Assembly: GCA_007922225.1 (NCBI GenBank)
Contig: ML679956.1
Span: 12,807,049 to 12,871,048, forward strand
Length of the DNA: 64,000 nt
Reading direction: 5' to 3'
Origin: Emydura subglobosa
Taxonomy: Eukaryota; Chordata; Testudines; Chelidae
Part shown: in pieces, positions 10,078-23,126 of the stretch
How positions within the stretch are numbered: the first letter of the stretch is position 1
Layout of the letters: the number at the start of each line of letters is the position of its first letter
Position numbers and translations under genes: made by a program
Notes under the pieces: model-generated
Seen by the model: only the letters and a program-made list of their open reading frames with translations
Database searches by the model: none
What the model was told of the DNA's origin: nothing

Positions 10078-12903
10078 AAATCATGATTTTTAAGCCACAA
10101 AACAAAACCAGTAAATTTTGGGACCTTTTTCTTTGCCTTCTGTTTTGTGAGCTTTAGGGATATTTTCAACTTCCCTCCTCTGCCATGAGGTCTAGAAATT
10201 CCCCCCATATTCCCAAATTTTCTTTTAAGGTGAAAACTGAGGTCCTCATGCAATCTCTGGATTCCAACAGCACGGGCTTTAAAAAACATCACAAGACTCA
10301 CGATAAAACCATAAGGGTTGGCAACACTGTGATCCTCACAGCTAGACAAGAGATATTTGGAGCTTTTAATATGTGGGGAGCCAGTATGGAATTGTGTGGG
10401 AAGCACAGTAGCTGGATGCTTCTGCTAAAGTTACCAGTAGCTGCCATTTAAATTGTTCATCTTTAGGTTTAAGTGTTAACTTATTGAGATGAACAGGGCA
10501 GTTTATGCTTCCTAGAGTTATTGTTTCATGCTGTCTGCAGATGCAGGAAGTTAACCATTCATCAATTTACACTTGGTATGCAGCTGCAGACTTTTCTACA
10601 ACCACTAAGTCTAGGGAAAAAAATTAAGTGAAAGCCTAGATTCTGTAGCAAGGGGTGGATTCCACGGCAAATTCAATAGTTTAGGAGTCACAGAATACAT
10701 GAGGCCCTGATTATAACCCTCTCTCTCTCTGTTTGAGAGGGCTTGGGGAGAGAAAACTGTTGAGATAGAAAAGCTCCATAAACTTTCGGCAGTATTTCAA
10801 TAACCCCAAAAGTCTAGCTCTAAACCTGAATATAGCACACAAATTACACTCCTTACAGTGTAGATGGTTTTTTTCTCATGATGGATGAAGTTCAAGGCTT
10901 GAGTCTCTGGTGCTCTGTACAGTCATTAACACCAATGCACAGTGAGTGTAAAAATGCTGCCAGATCAGAACAGAAAATCAGACCCCAACTGGCAGTGCTG
11001 AATCTTTTAGATCCATCAGCTGCTTCTGAAACTGTTGACCACATGATGTTGATGATATTCCTGTGGACCTTATCTGGCCTAAAGAATGTTAAATCAAAGC
11101 CCATTACTGCTTTTTCTGAAAATTGAATAACTGATTTTTAAGACTTAACCGATTACTTTATTTCTGCTCAAAAGGTTATCAGTTATGTGCTAGCTGGAAA
11201 AAACAACAACTGGAATTTTGTTAGCTTGTATCCAGCAGTTGTCCAATCAAGGCTCACCTAACGATTTGTATGTCTTTAAGATGCTGAAGGGGTGAGTCAA
11301 GCCATGAACTGGCACTTGTTTTGCTCCTGCTTTTTACAGACAGCTAGAGTTGTCCTGCGAGTTGCAGGATTTACAAGGGATAAAGGGCTCATAGAAGCGT
11401 GGCAGGGCTTCAGAGGGCCACTTGCACTCAAGGTGATGATATAAAACAACCAAACCAAGTTCTATTGGTCAATGTCCATTAAAATAGCCAACTGTACAGT
11501 CATAGGCATGGGTTACTAATAGCAGCATCCTGGCGGTGGTATGCTTCTGTGCTACATGGGAAACTCCCACTGGTTGTCTTTGGCTTCCTAGGCCAGTACA
11601 GGTGGGGAGGTGTTGTACACTCCTTGGAAGAAAGGAGGGCCTTGCAATTTTCAGCAGCAACCACACAAGAGGATCAAGGAACTTTGTGATTGGGTTTTCC
11701 TCAGTCCAGATGCTAGAGGGTGGGCTTTAAGGAAAAGAAACTTTAGGAAATGTAAACTGTAACTGTACCTAGGGCTGGTAGAAGATTTTCCATTTAAAAT
11801 TATTTTTCAATAAAAAATTGGGGTTTGAAGTAAATGAAATTTTGTGCAAAATATGTCAGTGCTTTTAAAGAAAAAATATTTTTGTGGGGAAAAATGAATA
11901 TTTGAGAACTGAAATATGCTGGCCGAAAGCCAAAATTATCATTTCAGATATGCTGCTGCAATGCCTCAAGGGAACTGTAGTTTTGTCTCAATGTTCCCAT
12001 TCTCCTTTATGGGCCAGGCTCCCCAGAGAGCCTATAGCTCCCATGATACACAGTGGCCAGGGACTTGCATGTTGCATTGCCTCCCCTCATCAAAATGTAG
12101 TTTAACCAAGGAGGAGGAAGGAAGCAGGAGCAGGCGCATGAGGGCACCTGAACTGCAAGTCCCATGAAGCACAGCAGTGGCATTTCTGAACCACTATTTT
12201 GTTTTTTGGATGAAATATTTCAGTTTTCCTTTTTCTGTCTGAAGAAAACTAACCTACTATGGCAATAACATGCTTTTAAATTACACACAGCAAAGCATTA
12301 TGTTTGGATGAACCAATCTTGCATGCTTGGTAAACAAAGTGCCTTTTCCTGCTGTCTTCCACCCAAACAAAAAACAATGTAGGCCTCAAGATGGGAAAAA
12401 TTAAATCAATACTCATTTTCATATCAAAAGAAAATAGATTGTAAAAGTGATCTATAAAACATGAATGCACATGAGACTTAGGCCTTCTTTGTCATATTAA
12501 GACTATTTCCTCTTGCATCCCGGGGGGGGAGGGGGGTGGCAGAAGCACGCAGTCTCACTGAATCATTCTTGCATAAGGATGTACAAAGCAACACTGGAAC
12601 TAACAAGCAGTGCTGTCAGAGGATCCTTGATTTAAATCAGAAATGTGTATGTTTTTCAGGGCATATTTCTCTCCTACAAAACCCATCTAGAATTTCCTTC
12701 CCATAAAAGCAAAAAAAGAGCAAGTGGATTCTTTAAAGGAGACACTAAAAAGGTAAGTTAGCAGGTAAAATAAATCCTTTAATACTGAAGAGAGGGCAGA
12801 TCAGGAAGATTTGCTTTTACAAATGGCAAATCTTAAAAATGCAAGCTTCCTGTGTGCCAGTTAAAATGGTGGGATTGAATTCACAATGTTGTACTGGTCT
12901 ACA
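10078..12903. other. Intergenic DNA, nothing recognised
   Basis: Only short, unsupported reading frames. A G-rich run lies at 12521-12537. No gene was seen. Confidence 0.5.
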
Positions 12904-13003
12904 NNNNNNNNNNNNNNNNNNNNNNNNNNNNNNNNNNNNNNNNNNNNNNNNNNNNNNNNNNNNNNNNNNNNNNNNNNNNNNNNNNNNNNNNNNNNNNNNN
13001 NNN
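12904..13003. other. Assembly gap (100 N)
   Basis: One hundred consecutive N. The round number suggests a gap of unknown size. Reading frames spanning it are artefacts. Confidence 1.
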
Positions 13004-13779
13004 TATGGTAATACTTCCCAGATGGCAACATTCCATCTGCCCCCCCTTTCTTCCCTATCTCCTTTTCAGTGAAAATCCCATAAAAAACCCCAGACATTTC
13101 ATTAAGCTTTTGTGGGAAGTCTGCCAATCCCCCTACCCTGCTAGACAGTTTGAACAGCAGCCCTCATCCACTATTTTCTAATCCAGATCTGTCACATATT
13201 GTCACTAACAAGACATGCACAGCACAAGGACATCTTGTAAAGTGCTTGCAGTGTAATTATAGAAGGCCTTTCTTTGAGCCATAAATCTAAAATCTTGGCT
13301 GGGAAAATAAAATCTAATATTACAAGCTTTATCAAGCAAGGAGCAGGGATGTCTCTAACCAAAAGATGAATATGACGGCATCAAAGATACATTGCTAGTG
13401 CCAATCTGCTCAGTATGACTGCTCACCTCTTATACAAAGCACCATCATTCTGGGGGTTGCTCTGCACATGCTCCCTTTCAGAGATCACAGTTCTTAATGT
13501 TGCTGCAGTGATGGGCACATTAGCAACAGTAAAATGTGAAGAGGATGTTCCACTGCAGCGTATGGAAAATAGTGTGGTAATAAAATGTACATGTAACAAA
13601 ATCAGAAAGAGGCAACTTTTATCAATAATTGTTTGTATTACAGTGGTGTCTAGGGATCCCAGTTATAGACCATGAGCCCATTATGACAGACTCTGGTACA
13701 AAACACAGAACACTTTAAGAGAGGAAAGAATCTTATTAGAGAACGGCCTGAATCAAAACCCCAGATCAAAACCACTCTG

Positions 13780-13905
13780 GGCCCGATGCTGCCACCCTTA
13801 CTCCGATTGAGAAGCAACTTTCTTTATTAATAGTCCCTTGGAAATCCATAGGACTACTTGTGATGTAAGGTACCACTGAACAAGAGCAAAAGAGGCAGAA
13901 TCTGA
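13780..13905. repeat. Palindromic repeat, 'cctgatcctgcaa' family (1)
   Basis: It opens 'gggcccgatgctg' and has 'agtcccttggaaatccataggactactt' at its centre. This resembles the palindromic family seen again at 32391, 37125, 38261, 44175, 55125, 62537 and 63889. Confidence 0.6.
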
Positions 13906-14934
13906 CTGCGCAAGTGGCAGGGTTGGGGAAATGTCAAAATCCAAATAAAAATTCTGACTGGTTTTCATTCCATTTTGTTCAACATTGTTAAAAGGACCTT
14001 GGGTTAAAATGCCCCTATGAGCAACTGAATGAGACTTGAGCCGTTGTGTGAATAGCTACTCATAAAAAGAAATGAGGAACTGAGGCCTTTTATTGTTACT
14101 TAAGGAGCAGTAGAAACTGATTCATCATAGAAGTGCCGTGAATATTCTTCCTATCAAGGCCCATAGTTCTCTGCAGCAACATTTGTGTCAAACTCTAGTG
14201 CAATCTGTAGCAGTAGAGGGAGAGGCACACCATCAGTTACCCTCGTCCAGGATCTGCTGCTACCATCAGAAAGGAGCATGTCCCCATCAGATCCCCTACT
14301 TCCCATTCCTGCGGTATGCACTGGTGGATTCTATGCACTGCACCAACTCCTGCAGCTGAGCCTCTGATCCTGTAGTGTTTACAACAGCCACATAATTGCC
14401 TACAGTTAATCCAAGTCATCTACAGGCTGGCTGTCTACACGTTCTCTGCTAACCAGATTAATTTTATCTTTCATCTGACTTGCTATCCTCTGTCTTATTT
14501 GACCATTGCAGATTGATGACTGAGCCAGGATATTAGAGAAAACAGAGAGCTTGGGAACAAGCAAATGTAGTATCCTACCCAAGACATGGAGAAACCCTCC
14601 TGGGTACCCTTTGCAAATGACTTCTGGGAGAAGCATTCATTTTCTAAGATAATATATGTATCCTATCTTGTTACACGGCCTCACAAGAGCACTGTAAAAT
14701 ATGGGGAACTCTTTCCCCCTAACAAACATCCATTTGAGTGATGCCATCATGCAGCAAGGAGCAAGGTTTCCTATTACAGCACCTTCTCAGCCTGAAAATG
14801 CTCAATGTTCTACTAATCCAATGTCCACTCTGTGATAACACCTCAGATGAAAAAAATATTGTACAGCAATGACCACCAGCTGAAAGAAAGCAAAACCACA
14901 GTGCACACTAAGCCTAACTACATGACCACCCATG
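13906..14934. other. Intergenic DNA with an unidentified denser stretch
   Basis: No gene is recognised. On the minus strand 14640-14130 gives interrupted frames (76 and 60 codons). They could be a decayed processed pseudogene, but I cannot name a parent. Confidence 0.35.
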
Positions 14935-15980
14935 AAAACCTTTATTTCGAGAAAGCTACAGTCAGATTGTTTGCGGCACAGGAAGGAGTTTATTCGAGAT
15001 GACCATTATAAAATAGGGACAAACCAGCACAGACTCTGTAAAGGAAAATCATGCCTTTCTAATCTCCTGACATTCTTTGAAAAAGACACCTAAATAGCTG
15101 ACAAAGGAGAAATATCAGATATACATTGATTTGGATTATCAAAAAGCCTTTGTCAAAGTCCAGAAAATAAATGGTCAAATGATCAGCATGGCTTAAGGTG
15201 AATAAGGCTCACCTCAAGGTTCCCTGCTAGGACCAGTTTTGTTTAATAGATTTATATTAAAACCAGTGATGTGTATGTGCGCACACACGCACAGGCGCGC
15301 GCACACACACAAGTGATATTATATATTTAAACCAGCACAGTTTAATATATTTACTCAGTTTAGTCAAGATTACAGAAAACTGAGCGACTTCAGATGAAAT
15401 TCAATGGTATGTGCAAAGCAACACATCTGAATAGTTTGAACCACTCATACACTTTGCTGAATTAACCATAAACTCAGGAAGAAGACCATTGTGGAAATCT
15501 CTGGCTCAATCTGAGGCAGCAATTGAAAAAAGCAAACAAATATTGGGAAGCATATGGGACAGGATAGGATAGGAAATACTCCTCACAATATCACATTGCC
15601 ATTATATGAGTCAGTGGAATGTCCTCATCTGGAATACCATTCTGTTCACCCTAGCTCAAAAATGATACAGCAAAAATAAGAGGGGGTTTAGAGAAATGTG
15701 ACAAATTATCAGAGGCATAGGAAGCCTTTCATATGAAGAGATTGTCCTTCAGAAAGGAGAAGAAGAAGGGATACAATAATGAATATTCTAGAGAAGGTAA
15801 ATCCAGCACTTCTGGTTTTTCATTCATATAATGCAAAGACAAGGGGACATTTAATTCAATTAAAAGGCAACACATTTAAAAATGACAGAAAACAGGAGGC
15901 CACTCAATTTATCTGGCTATTGAATGTGCAATAATTAATTTAGTAGTAAGCACTTCTGGTGGAGACAATTTGAGATGGTA
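14935..15980 (+). mobile_element. CR1 LINE, 5'-truncated and degenerate
   Basis: The plus strand carries a decayed CR1 ORF2 C-terminal half. A KSCLSNLLTFFEK block lies near 15045-15085. A DLDYQKAF-like version of the LDFQKAF palm motif follows near 15130-15150. A G-S-x-L-G-P-V-L remnant lies near 15215-15245. Past 15600 the sequence matches the conserved CR1 3' region (a 'tgttcaccctagctcaaaaa' type segment, 'agaggcataggaagcctttcatatgaagag', then the coding end). Many indels are present. The start is truncation-defined and approximate. Confidence 0.75.
15269..15312. repeat. Alternating CA/CG tract
   Basis: An alternating purine-pyrimidine run (gtgtatgtgcgcacacacgc, then caggcgcgcgcacacacac) lies inside the CR1 relic. 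Such tracts can adopt Z-DNA. Confidence 0.85.
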
Positions 15981-15988
15981 AAGACAAA

Positions 15989-16078
15989 GAGCCAGATGCT
16001 CAGCTGGTATAAATTTGCATAGATTAATTGACTTGAATGGAGCCACACTAATTTGCCCCTGATGAGAATCTAGCCCAA
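15989..16078. repeat. Palindromic repeat, 'cagctggtgtaaat' family (2)
   Basis: 'gccagatgctcagctggtat' at the left pairs with 'gatgagaatctagccc' at the right around a 'ttgacttgaatgga' core. It follows the CR1 3' end directly. Confidence 0.7.
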
Positions 16079-16434
16079 AGTCCATTATAAGACATATTTT
16101 GGAGGCGGTGACTTATCTCACTGACATAACGATGGCTCATACACATACAGCTGGCAATGCTTTTCAAACCACCCACAGCACAGATGGATTATCAGTCATT
16201 ATACTGAAAGTATTTCCCAGAGTGTTTCTACCCCAAATCTACCAGAGAAAAATTAAATGTTCTTTTCTTTTATCCCATAAACCTACAATCTCTCACAATG
16301 CACAAACCTACTAAAGCAAAAATATTTTAGAAATAAATCTGCTATTTATATAGCTCAGCAGCTGAGTGTTAACATTAATTTAACAAAACCTTTCAAAATC
16401 ATCATGTTGTTTATTATAAATTAAATAATTTTGT

Positions 16435-16540
16435 GCTTATAGAGTCTCTCATCTGGAGATATCAAAAGGCTTTATAAAGCTGGGAACTTATTCTCCACAT
16501 TTTACAAGTGGAATAAATTCAGGCAAACAGGTTGACCCTT
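16435..16540 (-). repeat. MIR-like SINE fragment
   Basis: On the minus strand it shows the MIR-type 'ccacttgtaaaatgtgga' segment and a following 'aaagcctttt' stretch. It is a partial, diverged copy. Confidence 0.4.
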
Positions 16541-16712
16541 CTTCTCTGGAGATCTCAACTGAAATCAACAGGACTGTGCACAGGCACAGGCAAGGGTCTA
16601 TTCATGAAACACAGGTAGCAGGTTTTGGCCCTATTATATTAAACAAACAAAAACACATACACTTTTTTTTTCTTTTTAAAGTGCCTCTGCGTTTGCTTGC
16701 CCAGCTTGAGAC

Positions 16713-16806
16713 CCCAAGGCCCAATTTTAAGAGTGTTGAGCACCAGCTGTTCCCGATGACTTCACCCCTGGAGTTGGGGTGTTGAGCACTTTCAAAAATC
16801 AGGCCA
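16713..16806. repeat. Palindromic repeat, 'ttttcaaaagtgct' family (3)
   Basis: 'cccaattttaagagtgttgagcacc' at the left is inverted as 'ggtgttgagcactttcaaaaatc' at the right, with a 'gatgacttcaccc' core. Confidence 0.65.
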
Positions 16807-16854
16807 CAGGTGGGTCAAATTGGGTGCCAACAAAGAAATTGGCGAAAACTTCTG

Positions 16855-17000
16855 AAAAATGTATGCCTAAGTGGTTTGTTCAAGATCACAAAAGTCAGCG
16901 AGTGAGAGTGTCAAGGACAGAATCTGGGGTCCCAATTCCAAGTATTCAGTTCCAACCAGACATCATTGCCTCCAGAGTGACCGAGCCGGATTCTCCAATC
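16855..17000 (-). repeat. MIR-like SINE fragment
   Basis: The plus-strand 'gtggtttgttcaagatcaca' and 'agtcagcgagtgag...' read as the inverted MIR core with its 'tgtgatcttg(g)gcaa' motif. It is diverged. Confidence 0.45.
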
Positions 17001-18855
17001 TGTTCTGGCCATTTTGCACAATTCTGCTTGTGGAAGTGAGTTCCCTGCTAGCATAAAGCTGTTGTAGGTGATGAAGCTGGCTTCTGTACTCAGTCACTGC
17101 ATTCCCACCTTGGTACAGAGGGTGTGCTAGAGTAGGGAGGTGGGCATGCTTGGGAGATAGAGCGTGCCTCAATTATGCCAATTATCTACTGACATAAGGT
17201 CCCTTTCAACTCTTTTCATCTAATCAGTTCCTGCTTTGGAGATCCTTAAAACAGTTCCTCTTCATTCATTTTTACAGTATTTGTGTAGTTTCTCTTTGAC
17301 ATTCATCATTTATGTCTGGTAACACTGTAATAAGAGCATTTCAAAGTGTCAGAATATGTAAATGGAAGTAACAAAAATGTGAACTTGAATATTTCCTACT
17401 GAAGTGAGATATTCTAGTTCAATTCACTAAAATCATAGATACTTTAACCCAGTAACTACTAGAGTTATACTAATCAACATGTGCTTAATCTTGCAATAAG
17501 GATTTACCTTTCAACTTTAAAAAAAAAAAAAAAATCAAAATCAACTTTGAAAGAAAAGAGAAATACAGATCTATTTTTAAATCTGCAAAATGAAAACTTG
17601 GATATCACCACAATTTTTTTTCTCTAGTTATTTTCAAGTCATGAAATTTCCCAGCGATTGCTAGTCCATGATTCAAGTTTTACCAAGGGGATGCTACCCA
17701 GCATTATTATTTTTAAGATATACATACATAAATAGAGAAGCCAAAAGAATGAATAGGTTCATTGGCCCAATAAAAAGAGCACAATAAATTTGGTACAAAA
17801 TAAATATAGCAACTCATATCTGATGGTAGGTGCAGGCCTGTTCAGGTTAGATTTACCATTCTATATTTGCAACTCAACAAGTAATGGCACTGGGTAAGCT
17901 ACAACAGAGTTTCGTTGATAGTGCAATACAGCTAGTCGCTGGTACAATTGAATAGCAGTTGGCTGGCCACCAACTCACTCTCCCAGCATGGCATCCCTCC
18001 AAAGAACACAGCAGGCTTGCCCTCAGCAGAAAATATGAGTTTTGGCCTCTTAGTGGAATCTGAATTTCATCAATATAAAAGTATCATTCACCCGAAACCA
18101 GTATCACAAGTGCCCCTAAACTTGATTTAGCCTGACAATCTGCCTTCATCCCATATTCTGCTGTGGGAGCAATCTAACTTATGTAACTCTAAATCACTTT
18201 CCAGTATGTAAGGGACAATTTTACACTGGCAGCCTACCCGTCTCTTTCACAGAGCAATGATTTCAAAAGCCATTCAGTGAACACAACTAACCATGTGGTA
18301 GGGTTAAGAGCAGCTCAAATAACTTCATTCAATAAATATAATCAATGAAACAATATAAAATATGAAACTTTAAATGTTAATACTTTCCAATTTACTAGGT
18401 CCCTGGAAAGCTGTTATGTTAATCAGTATCACACAAATAGAATTCTTGGAATTTCCTCAAAAAAACCAAACAGGTTCCAGCTGCCAACCAGCCCAAAAGC
18501 ATTCAGCTCAGTTGCCCTGGGGCTGGACCCTCCCTTCATAAACAATTCCAGCTCCTCGAGACAGCTTGTATGACCCAGTTTCTTTTTATTCCTCACCTTG
18601 TGCAACTTCAGTCTGCTTCAACTCCTCTCAGGCTCTTCAGAGAACTCTCCACTACACCAACCGTTTTTCCAAGGGTTGAGCAAAAGACGACAGAGCTGCT
18701 CTTCTTCATGGAAAGGGCCCACTAGACATGCTTCATTCACAAGTCTCCATCTCCCTGCAACCATTTATAGTTTGGGTAATAAACCCTTCCCAGGAAACAC
18801 ACTCCATGTCAGATTACAGAAAATGTAGGATATGTATACATAATTTCATTATAGG
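17001..18855. other. Intergenic DNA, nothing recognised
   Basis: AT-rich, with an A-run near 17518. No gene or tRNA was seen. Confidence 0.5.
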
Positions 18856-18950
18856 GTGGAATTTTCAAAAGCATACAAGCCCCATTAAAAGAAAAAAAGT
18901 CAGGGGGACTTGTGCTCCTATGTCACTTACACACTCTTGAAAAATCCCAC
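18856..18950. repeat. Palindromic repeat, family 3
   Basis: 'attttcaaaagcatacaagccccatt' at the left and 'gacttgtgctcctatgtcac...ttgaaaaat' at the right form an imperfect palindrome. Confidence 0.65.
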
Positions 18951-19757
18951 TCATAAATAACAATATTGCCTTTTAATCAACAGCAACCACTTCAATGCCT
19001 TTCACATGCAACTTGGTACATATCCATTCCGTTCCTTCTTTTCCTCCACCAAATTTTTCCTGGGATGTTGTAAGATAAGAGAGTGCTGTGCCCCTAACAT
19101 TTCTTCTCACTGTGACTGCATATCCTAGACAATCAGGTATTGTAAATATTTTGAAACTAGCTAAGAGCCCTTACTCAGCTGGTCTGGGGACCAGCGATCA
19201 GTATTTTGTACAGCCAGGACAGCATCCTGGATTTAAACTCCTACCATTTCTCATGTCCCAGGACAGCAGTGTCTGAGAATGCCATAGCGGTTATATTGTA
19301 TTTGCTTTGTGTGCATGAGTGAACGATGCAATTAAGTGGCAGCCCACTAGAGATTTGCTCCTACTACTACTTTTTAAAAGGTACTTCACTCCCCTTTAGC
19401 TTAATTGTTAGAAGACTATGTTTTGGAACTAAAGCACCAGAGTTCTAGTCCCAGCTTCCTGTGTTAGACAGATACTTATGGAGTAACTGTCTGGAGCACA
19501 CAAATTCATTACAAGGCATTGCTATTAAATGCAAAGTAATCCTTTTGGCTTAATTAAAAAGCAGCATTGACAGAACCAAGCCTCATCAAGTTCTCTTCAA
19601 CCTGAAAGATGGAGGCTGCAATCATCATAAGCTATCAAGGACAGTGAGAAGTAAAACAGATGGATTATGGGTGACAAGAGAAAATGGAGTGGAACCTAAG
19701 AGCTTTGGTAGAGATAGAAAAAAATCAATCAACTACAGAGGCAAGGCTAAAACTCCA

Positions 19758-19846
19758 GGCCAGATCTTCAGCTACTGTAAATCAGCACAGCATCATTGCA
19801 GTCAATGTAGCTTTGCCAAATTGCAAGAGCTATGGATCAGGCCTTG
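19758..19846. repeat. Palindromic repeat, family 2
   Basis: 'ccagatcttcagctactgtaaatcagc' opens it, 'cattgcagtcaatgtagctttg' is the core and 'tatggatcaggcc' closes it. Confidence 0.7.
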
Positions 19847-20111
19847 GGCCTAGATATTGAATATATTCATTGCAGTGTGGCAGACACAAGTTGAGTTCAG
19901 GATGAGGTAATGAACCCCTATTGCTGACGTTCTTGTATTGTGTGTGAGTGTTACTAGTAAGGTCTCTACAGTTACAATCAAGATGTCTGTAGTTTAGCTT
20001 CCCTTCTTTAGTACTTTAATATGGAAAGAAAAAAATGTACCCTTTTTTCATTACTGTCTTATATAAATATGCACCACACAGGTGGGGGAAGGAACACCTG
20101 AACATACACAT

Positions 20112-20245
20112 TTTTGCAAAGCACAGAAATAGAACTCAAGACCAGAAACGATTACCAGGTCACCTAGTCTGACCTCCTGCATATCACAGGCCGCCGCCAT
20201 CACGCAGGACGCACCAACTTAAACAGACATCTTTGATCTTTTTTC
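20112..20245 (+). mobile_element. CR1 LINE 3' fragment
   Basis: 'caggtcacctagtctgacct' followed by 'cctgcatatcacaggcc' is the typical diverged CR1 3' segment of sauropsid genomes. It is a short, non-coding relic. Confidence 0.6.
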
Positions 20246-22999
20246 TGGAAAAAGATGCTACACAAATGTAAAGCAATAATTTATACTAAGTGTTAAGTCA
20301 ATAAAATGCAATGGCTCAAAAAAAATGTAGGTCCATATCTACCGTAAGCAGTCTTGGTTTTTTACAGCCAATTATGTTTAGAGACATTACGATGCCACTA
20401 TGGATGTGTGAAGAAAATAAGTTAATGTGCTGTAACCAATTGGCAAACATTAGGAAGTTTAGCTACAATACAAAACTAATTAAATAAAAAGGGTTAGTCC
20501 ACATTATGGGTAAAAGGGCCGGCAAAATGGCATTTTAAAAATGACTCTGTTAAAAAAAGTGCACCTAAGGGCCCCCCCCCCCCACCTCCACACGTCACAC
20601 CAGCAAAGGTGGTTATCAGAACACAAACAGTTTAATATCCAAAAAGATTTTTTTCTAAATACTTGTAAGAAGAAAATTCAAAGTTCAGCCCTTTGAAGGC
20701 CCATTTCAGATGCAAACCTTGCAGATCTAGGGGCCAGAAACAGTCACCCTTATGATGGGTAGTACTTTATTCATCAAGTAATTTATCTAGTCCTAGGAAC
20801 ATAGAAGACAATAGAAATATTAACAGTCCCTTTTAAACTATATCATCATTCATCAGTGATGATAGAACTGTGAAGCAAATGAGACTTCTTTAACAATAAA
20901 GAACTGAACCACATGCTTGAAAACAAAACAAAACTGAATGGAAATGCATTCACAGAACAAGTGCCAATCTCAAGGCTTACTTTTGTATATCATTTTATTT
21001 ATTTTTCAGTCCTCCTTTTATTCATGAAGACATTTTTTGCACTTTAAAACCCATATCACAATTTTGCCTTGATACTTTTATTTCTCAGGTTGTATCCCAT
21101 TAAGGGATCTCAGTCCATTCCACTACACAGCTGCTAAGGTGGAACTGGAGAGAAGCACTTCCCAGTTTCTTTAACCTTAAGTTATAAATTAAATTCTTCA
21201 GGTATCTTACCCAATAAGACAAAGTACAGCATAGGCCAAATCCCCTTGATTTCTGTGCAGCATGCTAATTTACACACCTAGAGGTCTGACCCTAGATGGT
21301 TTCACTTCATAAATACAGCCCAATCAGACAGACCTCTCTCTCTCAAAAGCAACATAATTAAGGATCGAATCCTGCAAATATTCATTTAGATTACTGCAAA
21401 ATAGGACCTTAGCTGACCCTTTCCAGAGCCCCACAAACACACCAAATTAAGAGCATAAAACCACAGACCCGGATCCTGGTCTTATTGAACCACAGCATAA
21501 ATCTGAAATAACTCCACTGACCACTAGTATCTGAATCAGGGGGAGAGAAGGGGACAGGAGGCCATGCCCCCTACTTTTTCACATGAACGTAGTTTAGGAG
21601 GGGTGGGGGGCATTGCCCCCTCCAAATAGCAAGCCTCAGGCAGGTGCAGAGCGGCACCAGCAGGGGCTGTGCTTCAGCTGATAACTGTGCAGCCGGCACC
21701 GGACAGCAGTTGGGGGAAGGGCAGGAGGATGGGCTGAGTGGCTGGCTCCCAGCGAGCCATGTGCAGCCACTAGAGGTAGAAGACCAGCTGCAGCAAGTGC
21801 TTGGGGGACAAGGGGCACCATATGGAGAAGAGGTGCAGGGAGCTAGGGCCATGAGGGAGTGCAGGGATTAGGGGAGAAGGGGCACAGGAATCCACTTTGG
21901 CCTTGTCCTCCCCTCCATTTCTACCATTTCAGTGACCTTGCCACCGACTTCAGTTAAGTTCTTCTGACTTTGCAATGGTGCAACCAAGATCAGAATCTGG
22001 CCCATAGCACACAATTTCTCTTCAGTGTAATAGAGTGACACGTGCGTTGTGATTATCTGCTAACTGTAGTCATGTCTCCTAACAACCAGCAAAATCTCTT
22101 ATCCCAGAAGAGAGCTCACCTATTAATCAAAGAATTAAGCAGCTAGCTGTTAAAATGCCCAGAGAATTACTAGTCACTTAGTGGCTGTTCGGAACAGGTT
22201 ATACTACATTTCAAGAAACAAAAGGTTCATGTAAAATTTTAAGTCCCCACCACCCTCTCTCCACCATTCCCCTCCCATCCTTCAGAACCACATACTAGTC
22301 TACAGCTTACAAAATGCACAGACCTTAAAACAGTAATTACTGCTTACACTACCCACCCACACACAGCTGTTTTTACCCATCACATCCCTTTTCATCTTCC
22401 ATCTGTTGCTCCAGCTTTTGAACAGCTTTGTGTGTTGCTACTGGGGTACAGTAAAACCTGATTTTAAACAGAATTGATGCTGTAGTCCTATTCCTCTTAG
22501 CCAAAATATGAAAAATTAAAAAAAAAAAAAAAGCTACCCACACATTCATTTCACCATTATCTTGGCTAATTCTTACACAACAATAATCATTTTGACAGAT
22601 ACTAAAAAGACAGACTTCTTGAAGAGGTTTACAACAAATTTAATGAATACTCTTGTACCAAATCCTGTACTTGGGGCACAGATACAGCTTTTAAAAAATA
22701 AGTTACAATGGAGAAAGACAATGACAACTGTCCATCTAATCACATAAGTAATTGTACTTTAATGCTGCACCGAAATACTCACTACACGATAGAAAGATTC
22801 AAATCACTACCATAGTACACACAGTTCACTTCCATTCCACTTTTCAATTACAGGTATTCAACTTTTAAATTTCATTTCTGGAGGTTACTTTCAGGAACAG
22901 AGTTCTTACACTAAATGGAAATAAATGCCCCCAAGAGAACACACACATGAAATGCAATAAAATGGGCATCTAGGCACAGCATGATCTAGTCCTCTTCAG
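20246..22999. other. Downstream of POMGNT2: probable 3' UTR and flank
   Basis: No reading frame is supported. The upper part is downstream of the POMGNT2 stop on the minus strand and is presumably 3' UTR. A locally GC-rich block at 21540-21900 gives overlapping open frames on both strands, which I regard as composition-driven. Confidence 0.4.
20994..21082 (-). terminator. Cluster of AATAAA signals, candidate POMGNT2 poly(A) region
   Basis: Three minus-strand AATAAA hexamers occur within 90 bases, at 21082-21077, 21022-21017 and 20999-20994. They would give a 3' UTR of about 2.1 kb. Nearer variant signals (ATTAAA) occur near 22757 and 22637, so the real end is unresolved. Confidence 0.3.
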
Positions 23000-23066
23000 C
23001 CCTCTTAAAACAAAAAACAAACAAAAAAAACCAACCACCACGGCCGGACAATTGTTTTTTTAACCC

Positions 23067-23093
23067 GGGGGGGGGGGGGGGGGGAGGGGGGGG
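23067..23093. repeat. G tract (C tract in the POMGNT2 3' UTR)
   Basis: Eighteen G, one A, then eight G on the plus strand. In the POMGNT2 transcript this is a C-rich run starting 33 bases past the stop. Length is likely polymorphic or assembly-uncertain. Confidence 0.95.
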
Positions 23094-23126
23094 TCCATGG
23101 CAGGACTCTACACACGAGAGAATGGG

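Noticed and set aside
9921..10406. 161-codon minus frame
   Set aside because: It runs through the AAAAG microsatellite, giving Phe/Leu/Ser repeats, and shows no homology-like features elsewhere.
12839..13127. Frames across the N gap
   Set aside because: They are artefacts of unknown sequence.
21571..21871. Overlapping 93-, 75- and 61-codon frames on both strands
   Set aside because: They come from locally GC-rich sequence with low-complexity Ser/Pro/Cys content and have no domain.
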